From: Bordetella parapertussis | Lineage (GTDB): Bacteria > Pseudomonadota > Gammaproteobacteria > Burkholderiales > Burkholderiaceae_A | NCBI GenBank assembly: GCA_945862985.1 | Contig: CAMAZF010000001.1 | Span: 1-64,000 of the forward strand | Direction of reading: 5' to 3' | Length of the DNA: 64,000 bases | Made by a program: the position numbers and the translations under genes | The notes under the pieces: generated by a model | What the model was told of the DNA's origin: nothing | Seen by the model: the letters and a program-made list of their open reading frames with translations, nothing else | Databases searched by the model: none | Shown here: in pieces, positions 34,897 to 43,894 of the stretch | Position numbering within the stretch: position 1 is the stretch's first letter | Layout of the letters: each line of letters opens with the position of its first letter

Positions 34897-35888
34897 GCTG
34901 ATTGACTCCTCTGAGAATGGATTGACAGTCCCCAGCCTAGAAGATAACGCCCTTCTGAGATCGGGACGAGACGGGAGAGAAGGCCGGACCTTAGGGCCAA
35001 GAGCCGCTGCATGAGGCTCTCGGCGGAGGCCGTGTCAAGGGCAGCCGAGACCAGCTCAGCCTGTCGGGCGCGAGCCTCTTGGGTTACACGTCTCCAATGC
35101 GTCCAGGCCTGCTGTGCGGGGGCTACGCCCTGTGTCTGAGCGAGGCCCAATATCTCTGCGCAGGCCTCTCGAGCCTGAAACAGAAGATCGGGGATGGGGG
35201 ACTCGGCGGCCCTTCGATCCAGTTCGTCCTGTGCAGCATTAAAGCGCTCTCGAGCCTGCCTCGCCGGAGCGCTTCTCTCCAGCTGCTTGCGCCCTTGAAT
35301 AGAACGAGAGAGCGCCATCGGCTCGATCATGGTCGAGGCGATCGTCATGAGTCCGCCCTCAGAGAAAAGCCAGTCTGCGTGGGCCACCTCCTCTCGGGCC
35401 GCCATGACCAGACGACTCTGGGCATGGTGAAGGAACAACACCAGGTTCGGAGTATCAGAGAGGACCCGACTGACCTCGGGCACCCAGGCCGTTGGGTCTG
35501 CATACTCCACCCCGAACTGCGAGACCAGCCAGTCAAAAGAGCCAGAGGGCTGCTCGGTCTGGGTCATCGATGTGCGGCCCCGAAACTGAATACGCTCCAG
35601 GTTTGACGCCTTCATCTGGGAGTGCCAACCGGGTGAAATGGCTGCGAGATCAATCCCCAAATAACTGCCCCAATCGGGTGCCTCATTCAGCAGCAACAAT
35701 GCGAGCGGACCGTTACCGCAGCCAAGATCAAGGATACGATCACCCGGGCGAATATGTTGGATCCAGGCGCTGCGCCAGAACGACTGAATAGCGCCCTCGT
35801 AGATTCCTCGGAAAGACCCGACACAGGAGTGCAAAGCTCCTGAGGCCCAATAGGCTGTCCAGTCCGTGGCGGAAGGGTTATGTTTCAT
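34866..35888 (-). CDS. Class I SAM-dependent methyltransferase
   Basis: A 340-residue protein with the SAM-binding motif [17 protein letters not shown] near residue 50 and [10 protein letters not shown] as motif [11 protein letters not shown] fits the post-motif region. The C-terminal ~170 residues are helical and arginine-rich with no recognised domain. The length exceeds that of BioC and the segment after motif II is different, so despite lying back-to-back with bioA it is not clearly the pimelate methyltransferase. The start at 35888 leaves 35 bp to bioA; an in-frame ATG at 35915 is less likely. Confidence 0.8.
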   Translation of the reverse strand: MKHNPSATDWTAYWASGALHSCVGSFRGIYEGAIQSFWRSAWIQHIRPGDRILDLGCGNGPLALLLLNEAPDWGSYLGIDLAAISPGWHSQMKASNLERIQFRGRTSMTQTEQPSGSFDWLVSQFGVEYADPTAWVPEVSRVLSDTPNLVLFLHHAQSRLVMAAREEVAHADWLFSEGGLMTIASTMIEPMALSRSIQGRKQLERSAPARQARERFNAAQDELDRRAAESPIPDLLFQAREACAEILGLAQTQGVAPAQQAWTHWRRVTQEARARQAELVSAALDTASAESLMQRLLALRSGLLSRLVPISEGRYLLGWGLSIHSQRSQSACRTSHIPFT

Positions 35889-35923
35889 GGCATGGATGAT
35901 GCGTCGAGCATACACTCTGCGCC

Positions 35924-37312
35924 ATGGTCGAAACCCTAGCCCAGCGAAGTCTCAGAGCCATTTGGCATCCATGCACCCAAATGTGGCAGGCAGACCGTGA
36001 TCCGCCATTGGCGGTGGCTCGCGCGCAGGGTCCTTGGCTCGAGCTTGACGATGGATCACGACTGTTTGACGGCATCAGTTCGTGGTGGGTCAATCTACTT
36101 GGTCACGGGCATCCACGCGTGGTGGAAGCGCTCAAAGACCAGCTCGATACGCTCAGTCATGTGATGTTGGCCGGATGTACGCATGAGCCTGCCGTTGCGC
36201 TTGCGGAGGCGCTGCACGATCTGTCGCATGGGCACCTGGGCCACTGTTTTTTTGCGAGTGACGGGGCCTCCGCAGTCGAAATTGCGCTCAAGATGAGTGC
36301 GCATTCCATGCATGCGCGCGGTCAGGCTGGTCGTAATCGATTTGTATGCCTGACTCAGAGCTACCACGGTGAGACGCTTGGGGCACTGTCGGTGACCGAC
36401 GTCCCGATCTTTCGAGAGTCATACGCCGCTCTGATTCGAGAGCCGCTGCTCGTACCGTCTCCAGATCCCCGCCAAGCGCCCGCCGGCATGTCGGAGGAGG
36501 TCTGGGCAGAACAGGCTGCTCGCGCACTGGAGCGTACGCTCGAGACTCATGGTGCATCGATCTGTGCCCTGATCCTTGAGCCATTGGTCCAAGGTGCAGC
36601 TGGAATGTCCATCTACCCACCGGCTTATCTGCGGCGGGCTCGCGCGCTGACTCGCGCTCACGGCATTCATTTGATTGCAGATGAGATCGCCGTGGGCTGT
36701 GGTCGAACGGGCACTTTCTTTGCCTCAGAGCAATCGCTTCCTGCGGCTGCATGCGCAGCGGACTGGCCTGACTTCATCTGCCTCTCAAAGGGCATCTCAG
36801 GGGGGTTCTTGCCCCTGTCTCTCGTCCTGACTCAAGACGAGGTCTATCAGGCTTTTTATCATCCTCAGATCCAGAGAGGCTTTCTGCATTCGCATTCCTA
36901 TTCAGGCAACCCGCTCGCCTGTCGAGCAGCGCTCACCGTGCTCCAAGTGCTCCGAGATGAGCAGCTCTTGGAGAAAACTGCCCGAGCCGCCCAAGCACTC
37001 ACCTCAGCACTGTATGTGGCGTTAAGCCCCGCCTTGAAGGCTGGAGCCCTTCGCCATTTCAGAACCATCGGGAGCATCTGGGCCGTGGACATCAGCCCCA
37101 GCCATCTCGGCCAAGACTGCACTCGGCGCATTCGGGACACCGCGAGAGCCAAAGGCCTGCTGCTCAGGCCCATCGGTCCCACTGTCTATTTGATGCCTCC
37201 ATTCGTGCTGCACGAGGGCCATGTGGAATGGCTCAGCGACACCTTTACGCAGAGCATCCTTGAGAACCTAGGCCATCATGCTTCTGGATCGACTCCGCCA
37301 ACGCTTGCGTGA
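35924..37312 (+). CDS. bioA: Adenosylmethionine-8-amino-7-oxononanoate aminotransferase
   Basis: A 462-residue PLP-dependent class III aminotransferase making DAPA from KAPA using SAM as amino donor. The N-terminus IWHPCTQMWQ and GISSWWVNLLGHGHP are characteristic of BioA, as is SHVMLAGCTHEPAV. The PLP lysine is in FICLSKGISGGFLPLS and the preceding DEIAVGCGRTG carries the PLP-contacting Asp. It overlaps bioF by 35 bp. First gene of the biotin operon. Confidence 0.97.
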   Translation: MVETLAQRSLRAIWHPCTQMWQADRDPPLAVARAQGPWLELDDGSRLFDGISSWWVNLLGHGHPRVVEALKDQLDTLSHVMLAGCTHEPAVALAEALHDLSHGHLGHCFFASDGASAVEIALKMSAHSMHARGQAGRNRFVCLTQSYHGETLGALSVTDVPIFRESYAALIREPLLVPSPDPRQAPAGMSEEVWAEQAARALERTLETHGASICALILEPLVQGAAGMSIYPPAYLRRARALTRAHGIHLIADEIAVGCGRTGTFFASEQSLPAAACAADWPDFICLSKGISGGFLPLSLVLTQDEVYQAFYHPQIQRGFLHSHSYSGNPLACRAALTVLQVLRDEQLLEKTARAAQALTSALYVALSPALKAGALRHFRTIGSIWAVDISPSHLGQDCTRRIRDTARAKGLLLRPIGPTVYLMPPFVLHEGHVEWLSDTFTQSILENLGHHASGSTPPTLA

Positions 37313-38498
37313 CCGAGGTGCCGCGACCCTGATCCGGGAACGCGCGACTCTTTTTGGGCCGAGCGGTCGAACCGTGCTCCGCGGGCGTGGCAGCGAGACC
37401 GCGTCTGCACGGCCACTTTTGAACTTTGCAAGCAACGACTATCTCGGGCTCGCCAACCATCCCGACATCGTCGCTGCTTTTCATCAAGGTCTTGAGCGAT
37501 ACGGGGCGGGGTCCGGCGCGTCGGCGATGGTGAGCGGCCATAGCCAGGCTCACGAGGAGCTTGAATGGGCCATTCGGGACTGGGTGGCTCCGCTCTTTCC
37601 TGACTGCCGATGCCTACTCTTTTCAAATGGATATCTTGCCAACCTAGCCCTGCTGACATCGCTGGGTGAGCGTGGTGACGGCCTGTTCTGCGACAAACTC
37701 AACCATGCATCATTGATTGATGGCATGCGCCTCAGTGAGGCGGATCATCGCCGATATCCCCACGCAGACCTGACAGCCCTGGAGCGGCAGCTCGAGGCAA
37801 GCCGGGCACCTTTCAAATTGATCGTGACGGACGGCGTCTTCAGTATGGATGGGGATATTGCGCCCTTAGCAGGGTTGATTGACCTGGCTGAGCGATTCGA
37901 TGCGTTTGTGGTGGTGGACGATGCACACGGCATGGGTGTCCTGGGTGATGAGGGCCGAGGCGCTCTGGCCCTCGCCCAGATCTGCAGTGACCGTATCATT
38001 TTGATGGGCACCCTTGGCAAGGCAGCAGGAGTGTCGGGGGCCTTTGTCGCTGCTCATCCCACCGTGATTGAGTGGATGCAACAGACCGCACGCAGCTTCA
38101 TCTACACCACCGCTCCACCACCCGCAGCCAGTCACGCCCTTCTCGAGAGCCTGCGCATCATTCGTGGTGAAGAGGGGTCGAGACGACGAGATCGGCTCAG
38201 GGGGCTCATCCTTCAACTCCAGGCTGAGGCTGGTGCATTCGAGGGGCTCGGGGTTCATCTTCTGCATTCCATGACCGCCATCCAACCCTTGGTGGTGGGG
38301 GAGAACCGGGCCGCGCTCTCTCTTGCGAGCATGCTTGAACAGAGAGGCATCTGGGTTCCAGCCATTCGCCCGCCTACAGTCCCAGAGGGGACTGCTCGGT
38401 TACGCATCTCCCTGTCGGCCGCTCACCAGGAGAACGATGTGAGTCAGCTCTGTTCGCTGCTTCGATCCACTTTGGAAGGAGTGGCCCCAAAGGACTAA
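37278..38498 (+). CDS. bioF: 8-amino-7-oxononanoate synthase
   Basis: A 406-residue PLP-dependent alpha-oxoamine synthase that condenses pimeloyl-ACP/CoA with L-alanine. LLNFASNDYLGLANHP, GSGASAMVSGHSQAHEELE, VVVDDAHGMGVLGDEGRG and MGTLGKAAGVSGAF (Schiff-base Lys) are diagnostic. It begins within the end of bioA, so the two are coupled. The stop lies inside an inverted repeat leading into amt. Confidence 0.96.
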   Translation: MLLDRLRQRLRDRGAATLIRERATLFGPSGRTVLRGRGSETASARPLLNFASNDYLGLANHPDIVAAFHQGLERYGAGSGASAMVSGHSQAHEELEWAIRDWVAPLFPDCRCLLFSNGYLANLALLTSLGERGDGLFCDKLNHASLIDGMRLSEADHRRYPHADLTALERQLEASRAPFKLIVTDGVFSMDGDIAPLAGLIDLAERFDAFVVVDDAHGMGVLGDEGRGALALAQICSDRIILMGTLGKAAGVSGAFVAAHPTVIEWMQQTARSFIYTTAPPPAASHALLESLRIIRGEEGSRRRDRLRGLILQLQAEAGAFEGLGVHLLHSMTAIQPLVVGENRAALSLASMLEQRGIWVPAIRPPTVPEGTARLRISLSAAHQENDVSQLCSLLRSTLEGVAPKD

Positions 38499-38517
38499 AA
38501 TCTCGATTTTTTGGGGC
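38484..38517 (+). repeat. Inverted repeat between bioF and amt
   Basis: GCCCCAAA (38484-38491) and TTTGGGGC (38510-38517) form a perfect 8-bp stem with an 18-nt loop that contains the bioF stop codon. The right arm covers the region where the amt ribosome binding site should be. It could act as an attenuating or translation-coupling hairpin. No T-tract follows, so a simple terminator is unlikely. Confidence 0.55.
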
Positions 38518-38525
38518 GAATCCTG

Positions 38526-39731
38526 ATGAATGCTGCAGCTGCGACGAGCGTAGACACGCTTTTTATTCTGCTTGGGGCCATTATGGTGCTGGCGATGCAC
38601 GCAGGATTTGCCTTTCTTGAGGTCGGGACCGTCCGTCACAAGAATCAGGTGAATGCGCTCGTCAAGATCGTCTCAGACCTCTCTGTGAGTGGGCTCGCTT
38701 ACTTTTTCATTGGTTATTACCACGCCTATGGGATTCATTTTTTCGTGGGCGCGGAGGCCCTGACCCAGGACCACGGGTTCAGCCTCACGAAGTTCTTTTT
38801 CCTCTTTACGTTCGCTGCGGCGATCCCAGCAATCATCTCAGGCGGCATTGCTGAGCGCGCGCGATTCGGGCCTCAGCTGATTGCGACAGCCCTTATGGTA
38901 GGGCTCGTGTACTCCCTCTTTGAGGGTATGGCCTGGAACAATCTCTTTGGCTATCAGGACCTCTTGAAGGGCTGGTTCGGAGAGACCTTTCATGATTTCG
39001 CGGGATCGGCCGTGGTTCACGCCGTAGGCGGATGGGCGGCGCTGATTGCTGTGCTCTTCCTTGGCCCTCGGGCTGGCCGCTACCGGTCGGGAGGCGCTGT
39101 CGCCGCACACCCCCCAAGCAGTATCCCCTTTCTTGCATTGGGCAGCTGGATCCTGATCGTCGGATGGTTTGGGTTTAACGTCATGAGTGCCCAGAAGATT
39201 GAAGCGATCTCAGGACTCGTAGCACTCAATAGCCTCATGGCCATGATCGGGGGAACCCTCGCAGCCCTCGCCGCCGGACGCAATGACCCTGGCTTCGTCT
39301 ATAACGGGCCGCTGGCAGGCCTCGTGGCCGTCTGTGCAGGCAGTGATGTGATGCATCCCATTGGCTCGTTGGTGGTGGGACTGCTCGCAGGCCTCTTGTT
39401 TGTGCAGATGTTCACCTTCACTCAGAACCGCCTCAAGATCGACGACGTGCTGGGCGTCTGGCCTCTTCACGGATTGTGTGGCGTCATGGGGACAGTTGCG
39501 GTGGGAATATTCGGGCTCCCGGCTCTGGGCGGACTGGGCGGAGTGGCCCTGGGCAGCCAGATCGTGGGCGCCTTCACCGCGATCGTGATTGCAGTTCTGG
39601 GCGCGACCTTGATCTACGGAGGACTTCGCTACACGATCGGGTTGCGCCTCGACCGAGAGGCGGAGTACGAAGGCGCTGACATCAGCATCCATAAGGTCTC
39701 CTCAACTCCCGAGCGAGAGACCAGTTGGTAA
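38526..39731 (+). CDS. amt: Ammonium transporter (Amt family)
   Basis: A 401-residue membrane channel for ammonium with 11 or so transmembrane helices. GFAFLEVGTVRHKNQVNALVK, FAGSAVVHAVGGWAALIAVLFLGPRAGRY, NVMSAQ and DVLGVWPLHGLCGVMGTVAVGIFG are Amt signatures, including the twin pore histidines (HAVGG and PLHGLCG). No PII gene (glnK) is adjacent. It lies inside the biotin operon between bioF and bioD, 27 nt after bioF and overlapping bioD by 7 nt. Confidence 0.95.
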   Translation: MNAAAATSVDTLFILLGAIMVLAMHAGFAFLEVGTVRHKNQVNALVKIVSDLSVSGLAYFFIGYYHAYGIHFFVGAEALTQDHGFSLTKFFFLFTFAAAIPAIISGGIAERARFGPQLIATALMVGLVYSLFEGMAWNNLFGYQDLLKGWFGETFHDFAGSAVVHAVGGWAALIAVLFLGPRAGRYRSGGAVAAHPPSSIPFLALGSWILIVGWFGFNVMSAQKIEAISGLVALNSLMAMIGGTLAALAAGRNDPGFVYNGPLAGLVAVCAGSDVMHPIGSLVVGLLAGLLFVQMFTFTQNRLKIDDVLGVWPLHGLCGVMGTVAVGIFGLPALGGLGGVALGSQIVGAFTAIVIAVLGATLIYGGLRYTIGLRLDREAEYEGADISIHKVSSTPERETSW

Positions 39732-40432
39732 GTGGAGGGTCCGGCCTTTTCGTGGCCGGAACAGACACTGAGATTGGCAAGACGCTGGTGTCCTGCAGTC
39801 TCGTGCGACTCGGTCGAAGATGGGGAGTGAGAACAGCAGGCTTTAAGCCGATCTCTGCAGGCCGATTCAACGCTGCACTGAATGAGGATGTGGCGGCCCT
39901 ACATGAAGCCACTCACCTCGCGGAAATTGACCCCCAGACGGTCGGTCCGATCCAGTTGCTCGCCGCCTGCGCGCCTTCCGTAGCGGCTGCTCGAGAGGGG
40001 CTCTCTCTCTCGTTTGACCCCATTTGGTCTGCCATGGATCGGCTGCGCCGAGCGGTTGATTGCCTCATCGTGGAGGGGGTTGGAGGGTTCGATGTTCCCC
40101 TGAACCGTGAACAGTCGACCGCAGATCTCGCCCGAGACATGGGGTTGCCAGTCGTTCTGGTCGTCGGCATGCGCCTGGGCTGCATCAACCATGCACTGCT
40201 CACCCTCAGAGCCATCCAAGATGAAGGGCTTCCCATTGCAGGGTGGATTGCCAACACCGTGGATCGGGACATGTTATTTTCCGACGAGACCTTCTTTGAG
40301 CTACAGGACGCCGTGCAGCACCGTTTTCAGGCGCCCTGTCTCGGGAGAATTCCCAGACTAGACCAGACTCTCTATGACCCGCTCGACGCTCTCTACACCG
40401 ACGCCCTCCGACCCTACTTTTTCGCTCCCTGA
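39725..40432 (+). CDS. bioD: Dethiobiotin synthetase
   Basis: A 235-residue P-loop enzyme closing the ureido ring of dethiobiotin with ATP and CO2. [20 protein letters not shown] is the BioD P-loop start; GFKPISAG and [13 protein letters not shown] follow as expected. A TTG start at 39725 gives the usual length and overlaps the amt stop; GTG at 39752 would cut into the P-loop. It overlaps bioB by 59 bp if bioB starts at 40374. Confidence 0.95.
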   Translation: MVSGGSGLFVAGTDTEIGKTLVSCSLVRLGRRWGVRTAGFKPISAGRFNAALNEDVAALHEATHLAEIDPQTVGPIQLLAACAPSVAAAREGLSLSFDPIWSAMDRLRRAVDCLIVEGVGGFDVPLNREQSTADLARDMGLPVVLVVGMRLGCINHALLTLRAIQDEGLPIAGWIANTVDRDMLFSDETFFELQDAVQHRFQAPCLGRIPRLDQTLYDPLDALYTDALRPYFFAP

Positions 40433-41375
40433 GGTGCCCGCTCGCCCCCGCTGGAGCACACAAGCGGTGATTGATTTGTATGAGTTGCCGTTTCTAGACC
40501 TCGTGTTTGAGGCTCAGAAGGTCCATCGGGATCATCAGCCGCGCAATAGCGTTCAGCTCTCCACCCTTTTATCCATCAAGACCGGCGGGTGCGCGGAGGA
40601 CTGCGGATATTGTCCGCAGTCGGCTCATCATGAAGGCAGCGTCAAGGCAGAAAAGCTCATGGAGGTCGGCGATGTCCTTGAGGCCGCTGCCGAGGCAAAG
40701 GCCCAAGGCGCAAGCCGCTTCTGCATGGGTGCCGCCTGGAGGAGTCCGAAAGACAAAGACATGGCTGCGCTCACAGACATGATTAAAGGGGTTCGCGACC
40801 TTGGGCTCGAGACCTGCATGACTCTCGGGATGCTGACCGATGATCAGGCCCATGCACTTGCAGAGGCGGGGCTTGACTACTACAACCACAATCTAGACAC
40901 CTCTGCGGACTTCTATGGGCAGATCATCTCAACCCGTCAGTTTGAGGACCGTCTCGAGACCCTTGACCGGGTTCGAGATGCTGGCATTCATGTCTGTTGC
41001 GGCGGTATTGTGGGCATGGGTGAATCACGTCGGCAACGCGCGGGCCTGCTGGCCACGCTGGCGAACCTCTCGCCTGCTCCGGAGTCGGTGCCGATTAATC
41101 AGCTGGTGCCGGTTCCCGGCACCCCCCTTCACGGCACTCCCGCACTCGACCCGCTCGAATTCGTGCGCACCATTGCGGTCGCAAGAATTCTCATGCCCAA
41201 GGCACGCGTGCGCCTCTCTGCGGGGCGTGAGGGAATGTCTGATGAGCTCCAAGCCCTTTGCTTCATGGCCGGCGCCAACTCTATTTTCTATGGGGATCGG
41301 CTGCTGACCACCTCCAACCCCCAGGCTGAGCGCGACCGGGCGCTCCTTCAGCGGCTTCAGATTCTGCCTGTATGA
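40374..41375 (+). CDS. bioB: Biotin synthase
   Basis: A 333-residue radical-SAM enzyme inserting sulfur into dethiobiotin. The CxxxCxxC cluster motif is in [17 protein letters not shown] and the second-cluster ligands are expected at the conserved Cys in [17 protein letters not shown] and [13 protein letters not shown]; the Arg ligand lies in [10 protein letters not shown]. The ATG at 40374 overlaps bioD by 59 bp; GTG at 40434, just after the bioD stop, is an alternative. Neither has a good Shine-Dalgarno. Confidence 0.97.
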   Translation: MTRSTLSTPTPSDPTFSLPEVPARPRWSTQAVIDLYELPFLDLVFEAQKVHRDHQPRNSVQLSTLLSIKTGGCAEDCGYCPQSAHHEGSVKAEKLMEVGDVLEAAAEAKAQGASRFCMGAAWRSPKDKDMAALTDMIKGVRDLGLETCMTLGMLTDDQAHALAEAGLDYYNHNLDTSADFYGQIISTRQFEDRLETLDRVRDAGIHVCCGGIVGMGESRRQRAGLLATLANLSPAPESVPINQLVPVPGTPLHGTPALDPLEFVRTIAVARILMPKARVRLSAGREGMSDELQALCFMAGANSIFYGDRLLTTSNPQAERDRALLQRLQILPV

Positions 41376-42403
41376 CTTCGACCCAGCTCAGCTGGGATGC
41401 TGCGCTGTATGGGGGCGCGTGGGTCGCACACGGACGGGCTGCCGTGCAGTGGGCACTGAGCTCTGAACACCTCTCATCTGATCGAACAGCGGGCTGGATC
41501 CGAAAGGCGGGCGCCGCGAGGGGAGAACAACGCGGATTTCGTTCTCTTCTCTCTCGAGCATTCATCTTTTTGGATGGATCGGAGCACTTGGCTGCTCGCA
41601 CGGCGGCTGCATCTCACTTCTCAGTCCACCAAGTGCTCCAGCGAAAGGCCTTGCTCCATCAATGGGCCGACGAGGTGGCGGGCGCCATTCCTGCAGGCAG
41701 TCCCGTTGATCTGGTGGAGCACTATGCCCGACAGGTACCCCTTCGGATCATGTGTCATTGGATGGGGATCAAGGTTGAGAGTAGCCCTGGCCTCTGGTCT
41801 GCCTCTCGAGCGCTCGCGCTTTTTTTGGAACGGCCGAGCCTTCATGCCAGCGTTGCCCGAGAGGCAGAGGACGCCGCACGATGGCTCATCGCCGCCCTGG
41901 GCCTTCAAGAGCCCTTGTCAGATGGGCAGGTTCAGAGGCTCATGCTGTTTTTCGCAGGTCTCGAGACGACTCGGCACTTGCTCTCTGTCAGTCTCCTCAT
42001 GGGGCTTCAGAGCACACAGACCTGGCAATCCCTCGCGCAAGAGTCTTGTGCACAAGCCGTCGTGCACCAGGTTCTGAGAGAGCACCCTCCCATTCGAATC
42101 ACTGGGCGCCGGGTGAAGCACAGTCATCTTGCGTTCGGACAGGCGCTGCGAAGAGGTGACCTGGTGGTTGCAGACCTGCACTCTGCGGGCCTGCCCTTCG
42201 GGAGTGGCCCGCACACTTGCCTGGGTGCAGCACTCACGCGAACCGAGGCGATCACGGCCTTAAAGGCCCTGTCTCAAGCACGTCCTCTGCTCCGACTTGC
42301 CAAGGCGCCCTCTCCTGAGGCCTGGCTGGCTGGCCCCTTGTACAACGGGCTCACTGAATTGTGGGCAACAGACGCTCCAGATGATCTGCCACAGTCTCAG
42401 TGA
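41372..42403 (+). CDS. Cytochrome P450, short, in biotin operon
   Basis: A 343-residue P450, about 50 residues below the bacterial norm of ~400. Motifs present are the helix C region [17 protein letters not shown] (from residue 68), the oxygen-activation motif AGLETT (195-200) and the haem-binding loop [10 protein letters not shown] with Cys283 as thiolate ligand. The normally invariant ExxR reads QVLR (Gln233), and only 46 residues separate its Arg from Cys283, roughly 20 fewer than usual, so the meander is shortened. ATGA overlap with bioB suggests co-translation. Bacillus BioI is a P450 that makes pimeloyl-ACP, which suggests a similar role; that is inference. Confidence 0.85.
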   Translation: MTSTQLSWDAALYGGAWVAHGRAAVQWALSSEHLSSDRTAGWIRKAGAARGEQRGFRSLLSRAFIFLDGSEHLAARTAAASHFSVHQVLQRKALLHQWADEVAGAIPAGSPVDLVEHYARQVPLRIMCHWMGIKVESSPGLWSASRALALFLERPSLHASVAREAEDAARWLIAALGLQEPLSDGQVQRLMLFFAGLETTRHLLSVSLLMGLQSTQTWQSLAQESCAQAVVHQVLREHPPIRITGRRVKHSHLAFGQALRRGDLVVADLHSAGLPFGSGPHTCLGAALTRTEAITALKALSQARPLLRLAKAPSPEAWLAGPLYNGLTELWATDAPDDLPQSQ

Positions 42404-43313
42404 ACGTGGCGTAAACCGGGTTGGCGACAAACCCCAGGTGCGGTGAGAGCGTGAGCTGCTCCATGGTTCTAAAAGGATGGTCTGAAGGCAAGGGCTCTTG
42501 CTCGAAAACATCGAGTGCAGCCATGGCGGGTCGGCCTTGCTTTAAAGCATTCAGAAGATCATGCTCCACGACCAGGCCCGCGCGTGAGGTGTTGACCAGT
42601 ACGCTGTCGGGGCGCATCGCGGCGAGTCGTTCAGCATTGATCAAGCCTCGCGTGGAGTCAGCCAACACCATGTGCAGGCTTACCGCCTTGCTCAGTCGAA
42701 GCAAGTCTTCTAGAGAAGACCACTCAGCCCCACCGGCCTGAGCACGCTCCACAGTAAGGTTAGGACTCCAGGCCAGCACACGCATCCCAAAGGCCTGGCC
42801 CACGCGCGCGACACGAGCGCCAATATTCCCGAGGCCAATTAATCCGAGGGTCTCTCCCTCTAGGATGTCTGACAACTGGGGGAAATGGAGGCCCTGACGC
42901 CAGTCTGCATGAGGCTCTCTGAGCACCTTGAACCCAGCTTCGAGCCGCTTGAGGCTCGCGAGGATCAGAGCCCAGGTCAGCTCACAGGTGCTGGCCTTCG
43001 ATGGCCCGAATTGGGTATTGAAAACAGGGAGGCTTCGCGCCTGACAGGCGGCCTCATCCAGAAGGTTGTTTCGAGTCCCGGTGTAGATCACGAACTTTAA
43101 GTGGGGCGCTTGGTTGAGCTCTGCCTCTCCGAAGGGGGTGCGATCTCGCATCAGAACGACCCCACTGGCCCGAGACAAAGCGGTCTCCAGGGCCACGCCA
43201 CGCAAGGGAGCCGAATGGAGCTCAAGCGTGGCCATGCGCTCCAGCGCCCGAATTCGCGGGGTGTTGGAGAATGCATGCTCGAAGTCGTCAAGAAAGAGCA
43301 CGACAGGTTTCAT
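42351..43313 (-). CDS. D-2-hydroxyacid dehydrogenase family protein
   Basis: A 320-residue NAD-dependent dehydrogenase. The Rossmann motif GLIGLGNIGARVARVGQAFGMRVLAWSP lies mid-protein, and the catalytic Arg (NTSRAGLVVE), Glu (DVFEQEPLP) and His (LSPHLGFV) are all present. The substrate is not predictable. The ATG at 43313 with AAAGG 9 nt upstream is preferred to ATG at 43322. The 3' end overlaps the convergent P450 gene by 53 bp. Confidence 0.9.
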   Translation of the reverse strand: MKPVVLFLDDFEHAFSNTPRIRALERMATLELHSAPLRGVALETALSRASGVVLMRDRTPFGEAELNQAPHLKFVIYTGTRNNLLDEAACQARSLPVFNTQFGPSKASTCELTWALILASLKRLEAGFKVLREPHADWRQGLHFPQLSDILEGETLGLIGLGNIGARVARVGQAFGMRVLAWSPNLTVERAQAGGAEWSSLEDLLRLSKAVSLHMVLADSTRGLINAERLAAMRPDSVLVNTSRAGLVVEHDLLNALKQGRPAMAALDVFEQEPLPSDHPFRTMEQLTLSPHLGFVANPVYATFTETVADHLERLLPTIQ

Positions 43314-43351
43314 TTGGGACATCCTTTCGGTTGGAGTCGAGGAGATCAGCC

Positions 43352-43822
43352 ATGCAGCTTCACTTGATTGCGGTGGGGACCAAGCAGCCTCATTGGGTGG
43401 ACGAAGCTTACCGGGAGTACGCGAGTCGATTCCCTGGGGAATTCCCGCTCACATTAAAAGAGATCAAAGCCGAACCTCGGACGCTCGGAAAGACAGTGGA
43501 GGCCATGATGCAGGCCGAGGCTGCACGCATCCGCCAGGCCCTGGCCACAGGCTCGCTTCTGGTGACCTTGGACGAACGAGGCAGAACCCTCACCAGCGTA
43601 GCCCTGGCCCAGCAGCTTGATCGTTGGCGTCTCGATCAGAGTGCCGTGAGCTTTGTCATTGGGGGTCCGGACGGCCTGGATCCTGGTCTGAAGGCTGAGG
43701 CAGCCCTTTCGATTCGATTATCCGACTTCACCTTGCCGCATGGCATGGCACGCGTGCTCCTCGCGGAGCAGCTCTATCGTGCCTGGTCCATCCTCACGGG
43801 TCATCCTTACCACCGCAGCTAG
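43352..43822 (+). CDS. rlmH: 23S rRNA pseudouridine-1915 N3-methyltransferase
   Basis: A 156-residue SPOUT methyltransferase of standard length. MQLHLIAVGTKQPHWVDEAYREYASRFP is the family start. LVTLDERGRTLTS, FVIGGPDGLDP and SDFTLPHGMARVLLAEQLYRAWSILTGHPYHR are the SAM-knot motifs and C-terminus. The ATG at 43352 with GAGGAG upstream is chosen over a longer frame. It modifies helix 69 of 23S rRNA. Confidence 0.97.
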   Translation: MQLHLIAVGTKQPHWVDEAYREYASRFPGEFPLTLKEIKAEPRTLGKTVEAMMQAEAARIRQALATGSLLVTLDERGRTLTSVALAQQLDRWRLDQSAVSFVIGGPDGLDPGLKAEAALSIRLSDFTLPHGMARVLLAEQLYRAWSILTGHPYHRS

Positions 43823-43894
43823 CGCTTTGTAGTGCGGCGCAAGATGCTTATGTCCGCATGTAAGCAGACAATGGGGCAAAACAGGGAGAAAAAC

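Noticed and set aside
35889-35923. Biotin repressor operator between bioA and the methyltransferase
   Set aside because: The 35-bp gap shows no convincing BirA or BioR palindrome by eye.
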